DNA of 64,000 nt from Pectinophora gossypiella (taxonomy: Eukaryota > Arthropoda > Insecta > Lepidoptera > Gelechiidae). Shown here in pieces: positions 1-12,600 of the stretch; position 1 is the stretch's first letter, and each line of letters starts with the position of its first letter. The stretch lies in NCBI RefSeq assembly GCF_024362695.1, contig NC_065424.1:904786-968785 (forward strand), given 5' to 3'. The notes under the pieces are model-generated. The model worked only from the letters and a program-made list of their open reading frames with translations, ran no database searches and was not told the DNA's origin. The translations under genes and the position numbers were made by a program.

Positions 1-625
1 TAAACGTAGCACAACCACAAATAATAGATTGATCAATTAACCAATAGGCGACGAGCGCGATCGACCAATAGGAGGAAGTGTACACGGAATATTTGGATGG
101 GCTTTATCACCTTGTGTCGCTTTTGTCCAAGGTGTTAATTCGCAGCCACGGAATGTACGCGATGATAATCCGTGTACATATGGTCACGGAATATTTGGAT
201 GTACATTACTCGGTTGGGCTTTATCATGGTCGTGCATTACAGTTTCCCAAGAAATGAATCCAAATTGTCGTCCGTTAATTACCAATGCAATAAAAAAAAG
301 TAATAATAAATAAAAAGGGAAATAGAAGTTTTCCCGTCTATGACTTGATGACGGGGCTAACGTTTGCCCGATTCGAAGTCGATCGAATCTCGAATAGTTG
401 GATTTTTGGTTGGATTGTTAGACATTGGTTGGACACAAGGATTCTTGGTCTTTGGTTGGACAAGAATACATTTGACAAGAATTTGACATAAGAAATGAAT
501 GAATGAGTGCAACACTACTCTGTCTGTCCGTTGTGCGAGCGAATGTACGTTACGAAAGTGAATTTTTAGAAATAAATTCAGGAAACAGTGGTTAAATATC
601 CGCAATTTTACATTAATAGGCGAAA
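1..625 (+). promoter_or_regulatory. CSE1L upstream region and 5' UTR
   Basis: This stretch precedes the exportin-2 start codon. Two CCAAT motifs in the same orientation (41-45 and 65-69, each followed by AGG) lie about 560 bp upstream of the ATG. An imperfect duplication of a CACGGAATATTTGGATG motif occurs near 85 and 185, each followed by a GGGCTTTATCA block. A TTGGTTGGA-type motif repeats between 400 and 470. No TATA box is convincing. The transcription start is not determinable, and the promoter call is inference from position. Confidence 0.4.
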
Positions 626-3600
626 ATGGAAGTGACCGACGAAAATCTGGCTACGTTGGCGAATTACTTACAGCAAACCTTGAATCCAGATCCTAACATT
701 AGGCGGCCCGGTAAGTTAATCACAAAATCTTACTTTCTCTATGTTCTACTGTAATATACGCGTTTTTTTAAGAATAATAGGTAGGGAAACATCATTTTAC
801 ACTGATGTTTTTGATGGAAAGCTTCACATTTGTTCTATAAAGTCCATTGTTCATTTCATAACCTATAAAATTATTTACATGAGTGTGAATAATATTTTAT
901 TTATTATATTTAGTTCTTTTGTTAAATAACGGATTCCTCGTGTGATATAGTCTCTACTATTGAAGTATTGAATAGCAATCTCTAAAAACATTAATTTTCT
1001 TGGTTTGTATTTGAGAACAAAATATTGTTTGATATTGATTTATCTGTCTGATCTATGGAAAACTAACCATTGTTTAGGAATTATAATGTTTTACCTAACC
1101 CTATTTTGCTATAATTTATGTAACAAAGAAGTAGTAGTGATGAAAAATAAAAAGTCTACATTACCTTATAGCAAATGGATGTGTGCGTTACCCCAACAAG
1201 AAAGTATCTCCTAGAGTTATATGAGTAGAACGTATAGTTGGTGCCTTATCTGCTGTAAATGTGCCCCCACATAAAAAATGTGTGCCCCCTGTCGTTTCGA
1301 AAAAAAATCGAAAAAACGATTCTTGCTGGGGTAACGTTTTCCTAGCAGGAAAATTCTAAACGAATGATCGGAGAGAGAAAAACTGTGCATGGCCAGATAG
1401 CTTATATGTGTGCCAAAATGTGCCCCCAAAAATAAAATCTGTGCCCCTTCAGATTTTCGAGATATTGCATTTCCTGCTGGAGTAACGTTTTGATGAATAG
1501 TATATCTCTAAAACCATTGCATGTGCCCCTGTAGAATAAACATACGCGAGTAGCTCTTAATGTGTGCCCCTTTGTGCCCCAATTAGATTTTAGAAAATAT
1601 TTATAGTTTTCAAGTTATCGCGGTTTTATGAAAACCCGAAAAAACATCGCAGCGCCTAAATGAGACAAGGCATAACTTCGCTGAAAACTGTATTCGGTCT
1701 TTCTTGACGCTAATAATAACCATACAAAGTTTCAAAAATGTTCATGCATGCGTTTTTGAATAATCTTGCTAAAAGTAAAAACGATGGTGTCATAACTTTG
1801 ACGGCAAAATACAAGGAACTGGCACAATCCCAGATGTGTAGGTGTAAACCAAAATCTTGTGCCTTTAGTCAAAAATATATGGTGAAAATATTGAGCTTCA
1901 AATGTTACGCATTAAGTAAATATAAACAAAAAACCAAAATATGTAAACAACGGCTGGTTATCCGACCAAATCTGAATGACTACTAAAAAGCGACGGATTC
2001 ATACTTAACGAGGACCTTCTTTATTGGACGTATTATACCTAAGCTGTTGTCCTTACAGTCGCGTTCAAAAGTTTTGAGGGCTAATTAAAAAATATATTAA
2101 ATGCACCTTGTGACTATATAAATGAAACAGCTTGTTGATGTGGAAATTATTATTTACATTAGTATAAAAATACAGGTATGTCACAAAACAGTTTGGTCAC
2201 GATTTTGAGCATGTTAGTCACATGTACATTTTATTTGAAAATGGCTCTTATAAATGTACTTAATCATGTGTAAGGTCATAGAAACAGCTATTAAAATATA
2301 ATCCAATAACAACTTTATTTTATTAGTTATTACTTTTCTACTTCAGTGTACTCAGGCACAACACGTGTGAACCGGTTAGTGAGTAAAGTAAAGAAGGTCA
2401 TCGATATGTATGAATCCGTCGCTTTTTAGTAGTCATTCAGATTTGGTCGGATAACCAGCCGTTGTTTACATATTTTGGTTTTTTGTTTATATTTACTTAA
2501 TGCGTAACATTTGAAGCTCAATATTTTCACCATATATTTTTGACTAAAGGCACAAGATTTTGGTTTACACCTACACATCTGGGATTGTGCCAGTTCCTTG
2601 TATTTTGCCGTCAAAGTTATGACACCATCGTTTTTACTTTTAGCAAGATTATTCAAAAACGCATGCATGAACATTTTTGAAACTTTGTATGGTTATTATT
2701 AGCGTCAAGAAAGACCGAATACAGTTTTCAGCGAAGTTATGCCTTGTCTCATTTAGGCGCTGCGATGTTTTTTCGGGTTTTCATAAAACCGCGATAACTT
2801 GAAAACTATAAATATTTTCTAAAATCTAATTGGGGCACAAAGGGGCACACATTAAGAGCTACTCGCGTATGTTTATTCTACAGGGGCACATGCAATGGTT
2901 TTAGAGATATACTATTCATCAAAACGTTACTCCAGCAGGAAATGCAATATCTCGAAAATCTGAAGGGGCACAGATTTTATTTTTGGGGGCACATTTTGGC
3001 ACACATATAAGCTATCTGGCCATGCACAGTTTTTCTCTCTCCGATCATTCGTTTAGAATTTTCCTGCTAGAAAAACGTTACCCCAGCAAGAATCGTTTTT
3101 TCGATTTTTTTTCGAAACGACAGTGGGCACACATTTTTTATGTGGGGGCACATTTACAGCAGATAAGGCACCAACTATACGTTCTACTCATATAACTCTA
3201 GGAGATACTTTCTTGTTGGGGTAACGCACACCAAATGGATAGTCTCTGCTTACCTCGGAGGGAGGTAGACCACCATATACCTATATATAATTATATACCT
3301 AATAAAAGCGCTATGATCGTTGCAGTGACCCGATTGTGACCAAATGTAAATAATAATAAAATCTTATTTTTGATCTTCAGCAGAGAAATTTCTGGAAAGT
3401 GTGGAAATAAATCAGAACTATGCCATTCTGCTGCTTCACCTCATAGACAAGGATGCAGTAGACATGAACATCCGTGTAGCAGCAGCTATTGCCTTCAAAA
3501 ACTATATCAAAAGAAACTGGCCTGTGGTATGTATACAACATACAGCATACATTGGCTTATTGATATAAAGTGCATTTGCTTATCATCCTAGGCATGTCTT

Positions 3601-6600
3601 AATATGGAACATGTTTGACTGTTATATGGGTGATTGCAATATATAGGCCCACCCTATTAGGTATGCCGACTGTAATTTATCTCTAATATTATTAAAAGAT
3701 ACATTTATATTTAGGATTGTTTTCTTTTTACGACTGAATTGGACTTTATGAATTTCAATTCATATTTGGATCATACATAATAATTGGTATCACATGGTTT
3801 TCAGGATTTCTATATGGTTAATGGCAATAGGCTCCCCCATATTACATGAGACTTAAACACAGTGAGTGCATATACACTATACACCTCGGTTTATCCCTTC
3901 GGGGATGCAAGGATCATGCTGTGTTATGTTAATATTTTGTTTTTAATTTATTAAAAAAATACAACTAAATGAAAGTAGAGATCATACCTAACATAAAAAA
4001 GTACCTCCTCTTTCCCTTTAATGAAAGTTTCTTGCTCTATTGTGTAATAAATAAATATACTTCAGGAAGAAGACAGTGCAGACCGGATCCATGCTTCAGA
4101 CCGTGCCACAATCAAGACTCTCATAGTGAACATGATGTTGAAGTCTCCGGAGGCTATCCAGAGACAGTTCAGTGACGCTGTGTCTATCATCGGAAAGAGT
4201 GACTTCCCGGAGAAGTGGCCCAGTCTCATTCCAGAGATGGTGGAGAAGTTTGCTACAGGTATTTTTTTAAAACACATAATAAATAAGTAAAAACCCATCT
4301 TACCATGTTAAATAATAGATATTAGTTTTAATTTAATGATTATTGCATATACCCCATTTAAGGTATTTATTTATATGTTTTCATGACATGTTCAATGCAG
4401 ATCAAGTTACAGGTTTGGAAGTGTTTTATTAAATGAGATGTTTTTAAATTAATATGTTTTGGAAAGTAAGATTGTTTTTCTCTATCATTTATATGTATAT
4501 TTTATATTATTTAAATAATTATTTCATTTTTGTGCACAAAAATGAAAAAAAAAAAAAAAAATAATTATTTTTGAATAAATGTCAAAAAGGATTATTTATT
4601 CAGAAAGATTTGTTTCTAGAATTTCAACAATGGTGAAATAGGGTTGAAATTTTAGACATTCGTGAATGATGTCATAGTTCATATTTTCATACAAGCCTAA
4701 AACTTAGCAACGTTTCTCACAGCAGTTCGATGCAGAATTACATCGATAGGTGATATCGCGTGAATGTGCGACGTTCTTTCATTCTCTTGTACCACTCCAC
4801 CCTTACTGGGATTACTTCAATCAATTTGTTACGGGATGGGGAACTAGTGTGCAGTGGCGGCCGTAGCAAAATATTTAGCTGGTACGAGACTTCAGTGGCG
4901 CCCCTATTATTATTATTGCGTATGGCAGACAAATATCCTGCTTGGATCAAATATCCAGCTTAAGCTCCCTTAACCAAGTCTCTGCTGCATCCGTCACACA
5001 ATGCAGCTCGGCTATACCACCTGGGAACCGGTGCAGAGGGCACTCGTTCACTATGTGAGATATGGTTTGGTCCGGGTGACCACATTCACAGTATGGTGAC
5101 TCCTTTAAGCCCCATCTACACAGGTGATGGTTTGACTTTCCATAGTCGGTCCTACACCGGTTCAGTCGTGTCCAGATTTTTCGCTTGGAGTCAAAGCCAG
5201 GGACCCTCCGCGAGGGATCCTGAATAAGGTCCGAATTTGTGCCGTCGAACATGTTCCACTCCAGCCTCCACGTATCTTCCACACTGAACTGACTTTTTAT
5301 GCGCTCGTCATTCCAGATCGGTGACCTTGATGGAAGGCGCGCTCTGGGTAGGTTATCCAGCGTGTCCCTTATTGGCATGGGGCCAGAGCGGTTCATGTAG
5401 AAGCACTTATTCCACTCATTTGCGGCCGCTTTGCACCTACGCAGCCCAGGCGGTGGAATATGAGCCAGGACTGGAAGCCAGGGGAGTGGTGTAGATCTTA
5501 TCACTCCCGTTATAAGGCGCATTGCTTCGTGTAGCTGAGTGTCGACCTTGTGTGTGTGTGCACTACGGTACCATACGGGCGCACAGTACTCAGCGGTCGA
5601 GTATACCAGGGCTAGAGCTGCCGTGCGCAGAACAGACGCAGAAGCCCCCCAGCTTGTACCCGTTAGACGTCGGAGGATGTTCACTCTGGTTTTCAACTTT
5701 TGCTTGACGTTGTCTAGGTGTTGCTTATACGTCAGGGACCGGTCGAGTGTAACGCCAAGATAATTGGGGGTGAAATTATGTTTCACGAGTTCGCCACAGA
5801 ACGTTACTTTAAGCTTCCTGTTAGCTAGGCAGTTGGTCAGGTGGAACGATGTCACTTCGGTTTTCGACGGATTAGGGCTTAGACGCCACTGGGTGTAGTA
5901 GCTTCCCATGGTGTCGAGGTCCTGCGAGAGTGCAATCTCACCTTCCTCAAAACTTCGGGACTGATACGCTAGTGCCAGATCGTCTGCGTAAGCAAATTTA
6001 TGAGACCTGGTTTCTGGCATGTCACGAATGTAAACATTGAAGAGCAGTGGTGCCAATACCGATCCCTGTGGTAGCCCATTTTTGAGAAGCCGGTATCTGC
6101 TACAGCTTTCGCCAAGGTGAACCTTTATGTGTCGAGGGCTGAGCAGGGCCTTAATGAGGCGGATAGTTTTGCGGCATGGGATGATGTCAATAATTTTATT
6201 GAGCAAGCCATCTATCCACACAGTATCGTAAGCCGCACTAAGATCGACGAAAGCCACTGCGGTTTTTAGGCCTCGTTGGTATCCAGCTTCGATGAATGAG
6301 GATAGAGCCAGCACTTGATCGGCGCAGCTTCTGTTGCCCCTAAAGCCAGCCTGCACTGGAGGGATGTTGATGTCCACAATACTATAAATGCGGTTGTACA
6401 GCATTCTTTCTAGTAGTTTATATGTAACCGATAGGAGTGAAATAGGCCTATAGCTAGAAGGTTCGCTCGGACATTTCCCGGGTTTCAGTAGGGAAATAAC
6501 TTTAGTTAGTTTAAAAACTGACGGGGTTGTACCAGTTTCGAGGATGTCGTTGAAAAGCTGGAGCAGCCAGTTTTTGCCTACTTTCCCAAGGTGTTGTAGA

Positions 6601-9600
6601 AATTCGGGGTATATTTCGTCCGGTCCGGCAGCTTTGTTGCTTTTTGTGTTCTTTAGCGAGACCTCCAGCTCAGGGAGGGTAAAAGGCTTACTTATCGCAT
6701 CATCAGTTTCTGCGGTCTTAAGAAATTGAAACACAGTGTTTTTGATTGATTTTGTGAAAGGTTTTCCTGATTTTGAACTTTTAGAAATATCTTGTATCCT
6801 TTTTGCAATCTTGTTAGGATCGATGGAAGGTGACTGCTTTTCGTGTTGTGGGGCACTACCCAGTTTCCTCAACATATTCCAGCTTTTTCTGCTTGAGTGA
6901 GTAAAGTCCATGCTCTCAACGCAAGACTCCCATTTTGTTTTCCGTGACGCATCTAAAGACGCTAGTAACCGCTGGGCAGCCTTGGGGTCGTTGGTAGATT
7001 GGTACTGCTGGTAAGCCTCTTCAGTTTCGGTCGTCCAACCCGGCGCGTATTCTTTCCGGTAGCCCCTAGGGATCGTTCGTTTTGCGGCGGCTATTGTGGC
7101 TCGTACGAATCGGTTGTAATTATCTACAGAAGGTCCGATAAATCTCACCGTAGCGTCCAGTTTTGCTGTAAATTCGTTCCAATCTGCTTTTGCAAAGTTC
7201 CAGCGAGGTCGCTGTGTGGATTCTAACAAAGGGATTTCCAGGCCAACTGTAACGAGGGCTGGACTGTGTTGGCTTCTAGGGAAACTATTCAGAACTATTC
7301 TATTTACTGGGAGAGCATTGCCATCGATATCGGTAGACGCAAAACACAGGTCTGGGTTCGTGTTCGAGTTCCACCTAGCAGATCTAAAAGAACTTCGACC
7401 TTTTGGGTCGAAGATTAAGTGAAAGCCATTTCTTTCGGACCAGTCTTGAATTTCTTCACCATTCCGGTCAGTTCCGGCATAACCCCAGGCTGTGTGGCGG
7501 CTATTGAAGTCTCCCAGAAACACTGCAGGATGCGTAATGTCGGGTAGTAAGGAACCAGATATGTTTGAGTGTGGCGGCTTATAAATTGAGACCAAGTTAA
7601 GTGAATCAACTTGTGCGACTATTATCTCAATGTTGTTGGTATTGGTTACTTTGATGACTTCGAAATTACTGAGTGACCATCTATGATAGACAGCCGAACC
7701 ATAAATGGGTGATAGTGTATAGGCTACCAAATTAAAGCCTTCGATGTGGGCCCTCCGAGCCAGGTCGCATTCCATGTGTATGTGATGTTCTTGCACACAT
7801 ATGATATCTACATTATGGTCGTAAGCTAGCCTGGCCAGATATTCACATTTAGCTGCAGATAATCCTTCCACGTTTATTTGGAGGATTCGTGTGACAGGTC
7901 CAACAGTTCTCGTCTTAGGTACTCGAGTAGGACAGATATTACTGGGGGAGCCCTGAAAAGGGCTGTTTGTGGTTGAGTCCTGAAAAGGACTGTTTTGGGG
8001 ATCCATGATGAAATCGCAGGATAAAGCACCGGGAGATTCGCAAGGAACAGTCCGGTGAGCCATTTCAGTCGAGAACGTTTAGCCGGCTAAGCCGTTGCCC
8101 AGGGTGGACCGCGAGGAGGTAGTTCTTGACCAATTCCCACCCCAGTGGCGCCCCTCAAAATACGGTTTTTTTTTTAATTTATTTACGGGCACCGAATTAC
8201 ATAACATAAACAGCCTATATACGGTATATACTGGTATGGAGCATACTCCACCACGCTGCTCCACTGCGGGTTGGTGGAGGTGTTTTTACGGCTAATATCC
8301 AGGACCAACGGCTTAACGTACCCTCCGAAGCACGGAATCATCTTACTTTTTCGGATAATCAGGTGATTCAAGCCTGAAAAGTCCTTACCAAACCAAGGAC
8401 AGTCTCACAAAGTGATTTCGACAAAGTCCCCATCGGGAATCGAACCCGGACCTCCAGATCGTGAGCCTAACACCACTAGACCACGGAGGCTGTTTGAAAT
8501 GTCGTTTACGGCCACCCATTAAAGGTAGATAGATAGATATAGCCTTTTTATGAACTTATTCTAACAAAAACAAACATTTTTTCTGTTTTTTTTTTTTTAG
8601 CATTAACTTAATATTTAGAAAGAAATGTATTTAATTATAAAAATGTTATTTATCTTCTTCGTCCATTTGCCTTTTGACAAAGGCTTCCTCCAGCTCTTTC
8701 CACTTATCCCTGTCTTTCGCCAGCCACCCGTTAAAGGTATGAGTTTTAATTAGGTATGAGGTCTAATTTACAGGGCAGGTGTGACGAATCCAGTACCTTC
8801 CCTGTAGATCCGGGGCTGCCAGCCAGGGTGGTCCTATCTTGGTTGATTTTGGCGCCCCCTAAAACGGCGCGCCGTGCGATCGCACCGCTCGCACCGCCCT
8901 AGAGCCGCCACTGCTAATGTGAAATGAGTTATTACCGTTTATTTCACATTCAACCTGAGGAGCTCGGTGGCGCAGCGGTTAACGGGCTTGGTCTGCGATT
9001 GTTGAAGTTAAGCAACTTTCGCATATGCCGGTCATAGGATGGGTGACCACAAAAATAAAAAAGTTTTCATCTCGAGCTCCTCCGTGCTTCGGAAGGCACG
9101 TTAAGCCGTTGGTCCCGGCTGCATTAGCAGTCGTTAATAACCGTCAATCCGCACTGGGCCCGCGTGATGGTTTGAGGCCCGATCTCCCTATCCATCCATA
9201 GGGAAGGCCCGTGCCCCAGCAGTGGGGACGTTAATGGGCTGATGATGATGATTTCACATTCATTTCATGTACTCATACTCATTTAAAAAAAAACACCTAA
9301 CACCACCATCACCACACTATCACCACCACCACATTTTTTTTTTTTGTTAATGCTTACTAGCTATAAATTGAGCTACAATTTCTCTCTCTCTTGGGTCGGT
9401 CCCTCATATTTGAGGATCGTGGTCAGCATCAGATGTGTTGTTTATTTTATAGGCGACTTCCACGTGATCAACGGTGTCCTCCGCACGGCGCACTCCCTGT
9501 TCAAACGCTACAGATACGAGTTCAAGTCACAGAAACTGTGGGAAGAGATCAAACATGTGCTAGACAATTTCGCCAAACCGCTCACAGACTTGTTTGTTGT

Positions 9601-12600
9601 AAGTATAAGTAAAATAGTGCCAGCCTTTTTTTAACGTTGGGAAATGCGTTACGCATACCACGCCCCCCCGGAGTTGGTTATGTGGGACTCCCCGGGTGTC
9701 GCCACCCGGTATACCTACTAAAACCCAACGGTGTTCCTCCTTGCCGCCGTGTGGCGGGGATACGCGAACGCAATTGCTCTCAACAGCGTCCCTGCCGGCG
9801 GATGCCCTTACGGGCCCAACGCTCATGGGAGCGCGTCAAGCGCCTCCCCCTCCGCCGAGGGCTGCCTAGAACACTTGGGGAGTCCTACGGCACGGGGCCT
9901 ATATTATGGACGGCGGTCCATAAACAGCCTGTATACGTCCCACTGCTGGGCACAGGCCTCCCCTCAATCAACCGGAGGGGGTATGGAGCATACTCCACCA
10001 CGCTGCTCTACTGCGGGTTGGTGGAGGTGTTTTTACGGCTAATAGACGGGACCAACGGCTTAACGTGCCCTCCGAAGCACGGAATCATCTTACTTTTTCG
10101 TACAATCAGGTGATTCAAGCCTGAAAAGTCCTTAGCTTGTTGAGTCTGCAATGCCCCGCGAGAGTGCCCCCCCCTTATTAAGATCCGCACGTGACGTGAT
10201 GTTTAGTAAAAAGTGACCGATTTGACTAGTTGGAATCCGGGTGAGAGCCTTCAGCGCCGGGTGAGAGCCTTCAGCGCTCCCCATTTGTCCGGCCAAGTAG
10301 TTAATGCCATCTGCGGCAAATCTACAATAAGTCACGTCAAAAAAAAAAAACTAGTTGGAAACTAGTCTTTTATAATGTATCGACGACCTCCGTGGTCCAG
10401 TGGTTGAGCGTTGGGCTCACGATCCGGAGGTCCCGGGTTCGAATCCCGGTGGGGACATATCACAAAAATCACTTTGTGATCCCTAGTTTGGTTAGGACAT
10501 TACAGGCTGATCACCTGATTGTCCAAAAAGTAAGATGATCCGTGCTTCGGAAGGCACGTTAAGCCGTTGGTCCCGGTTACTACTCAATGATGTAAGTAAG
10601 TAGTCGTTACATGAGCCATGTCAGGGGCCTTTGGCGGCTCAATAATAACCCTGACACCAGGGTTGATGAGGTTGGTAATGTACCTCTCAATCCACACGAT
10701 AGAAGAAGATAATGTATCATTTTCCCAGGCCACATTGGACCTAAGGAACACCCACGCAGACAACCCGCAGGCGTTGAAAGTGATCTACAGTTCGCTGGTG
10801 CTCATCTGCAAAGTGTTCTACTCACTCAACTGTCAAGATCTACCGGAGTACTTTGAAGACAACATGCCTATTTGGATGCCCAATCTCCTCAACCTACTGC
10901 AAGCTAAAGTGCCTTGCTTGGAGACCGAGGTGAGTTTTAACTTGGATAACAATTTTATTTTAGACAGACGACGCGGACGCCTGTTTATGTTTTTGTTTAT
11001 GGTTCCGAACATTCCGATATCAAAAACATAAACAAGCGGCAAAGAAAGAGGGTAGACAGATATGTCTGCCCGTAGAAAATTATGGATCTACCTACTCCAC
11101 TCCAATCTCATCAGTCATCCCGTGATCATGGCACTTGCAACAGTGTCGAAATATCGGGAGTCTCATATCCCCATATAAACGCGGTAAGAACCCGTTATTA
11201 TGTGCTTTAACTTTGTTTGTTGTTTCGTAGGACGATGAGGACAAGCCGGGCGTAATGGAGCAGCTGCGCACGGAGGTGTGCGAGTGCGCGGCGCTGTACG
11301 CGCTCAAGTATGAGGAGGAGTTCGCGCCGCACGCGCCCGCCTTCGTCACCGCCGTGTGGACCGTGCTGCTCTCCACCGGCCCGCACACCAAGTACGACGC
11401 GGTGAGTCACGTCACGACACGTCACACCACATAAACGACAATTTTTTTCTCACTGCACTGCGATCTGCCATCAAATCAAATCAGTTTATTTGCGAGAACA
11501 CATCAAAGCTGATACAATAATTCAAATAACAATGTTGTGATGTGTTCGGCCTGCATGCAGGCGTAATATGCATTAAAAGAAAAATAAATAAATGGTACAT
11601 AGAAAAGAAAATTATACTTATCACTCATCATCATCATCATCGACTTGAAAGTCTTTATCAGATACTTTGTGGTTGTATTTATTTTTTTAGAAGTCCAATC
11701 ATATCCTCAACGCTATGTTTTACCATCCTCTCAGACGACGCCCTGAGCCGAGGTTCGCGCCCAACTGGGCACCCTCAGGCCTGTTGTCTTAAACGTTGTA
11801 CCGGGTGTAAGCCTTCAGCGCTTCCCATTTGTCCGGCCAAGTAGTTAATGCCATCTGCGGCAAATCTACAATAAGTCACGTCAAAAACTTTATTTGATAT
11901 CTATATTAATTTTTTTTGTCTCATCCAGGTATTTCTTTTTTATTTTTTTTTTAAATTTCGAGAAGACGTCTGCAAAACATGGAATATACTTTCCTTGGGT
12001 GAACAACTACTAAAAAAAGTATATGTAAGGTAAATCTTCATTGTTCTGTTCTCAGCTGGTTGCGAATGCGCTGACGTTCCTCGCGAAGGTAGCAGAGAAG
12101 AACAGCTACAAAAGCTTGTTTGAGGACCCCAACACCCTCAGCAGTATCTGTGAGAAGGTCGTCATACCCAACATGGAATTCCGAGGTGAGTAACTAGATT
12201 GGCCTAACATCTTAACCCACCCTCCGGTCACTCCATACAGATCGTATCCCCAGCGGTGGGTTGTAACAAATACTGAGGAGGATAATTCAGACCATGATTC
12301 TGAATTGATATCACAAGTGGATTTTCCTCTCGGAAAATTCATGACAATTTTATTGTTTTTTTAAATTATTTTGTTCCATACATTTGCGACCAAAAATTCC
12401 ACTTTATATCTGGGGGGTTAAAATGGCCACATCGAAGCAATTCATCTAAAAAAGCAATATTGCAGTTTGACAGTTGTTTGCATTGCGCAACTACTTATAT
12501 ATGCGCAAATGACAAATTAAATAAATAAAATAAATTTTTTATTAATCATCTTCAAAAAAACTATGTAGTATACAATTACATATATAAGTTTTTTGAGCGT

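Noticed and set aside
1217..1429. 70-codon ORF and its twin at 2983-3195, and 82-codon twins at 1738-1986 and 2426-2674
   Set aside because: They are mirror copies in the arms of the foldback element, with no coding signal or known domain.
8985..9045. 5S rRNA gene
   Set aside because: Only the internal promoter blocks match; the rest of 5S is absent and the block is part of a SINE with a target duplication.
10386..10457. tRNA gene in the SINE A head
   Set aside because: It has A and B boxes but imperfect stems and continues into the SINE core, and it is repeated across the window. It is a SINE promoter, not a tRNA gene.
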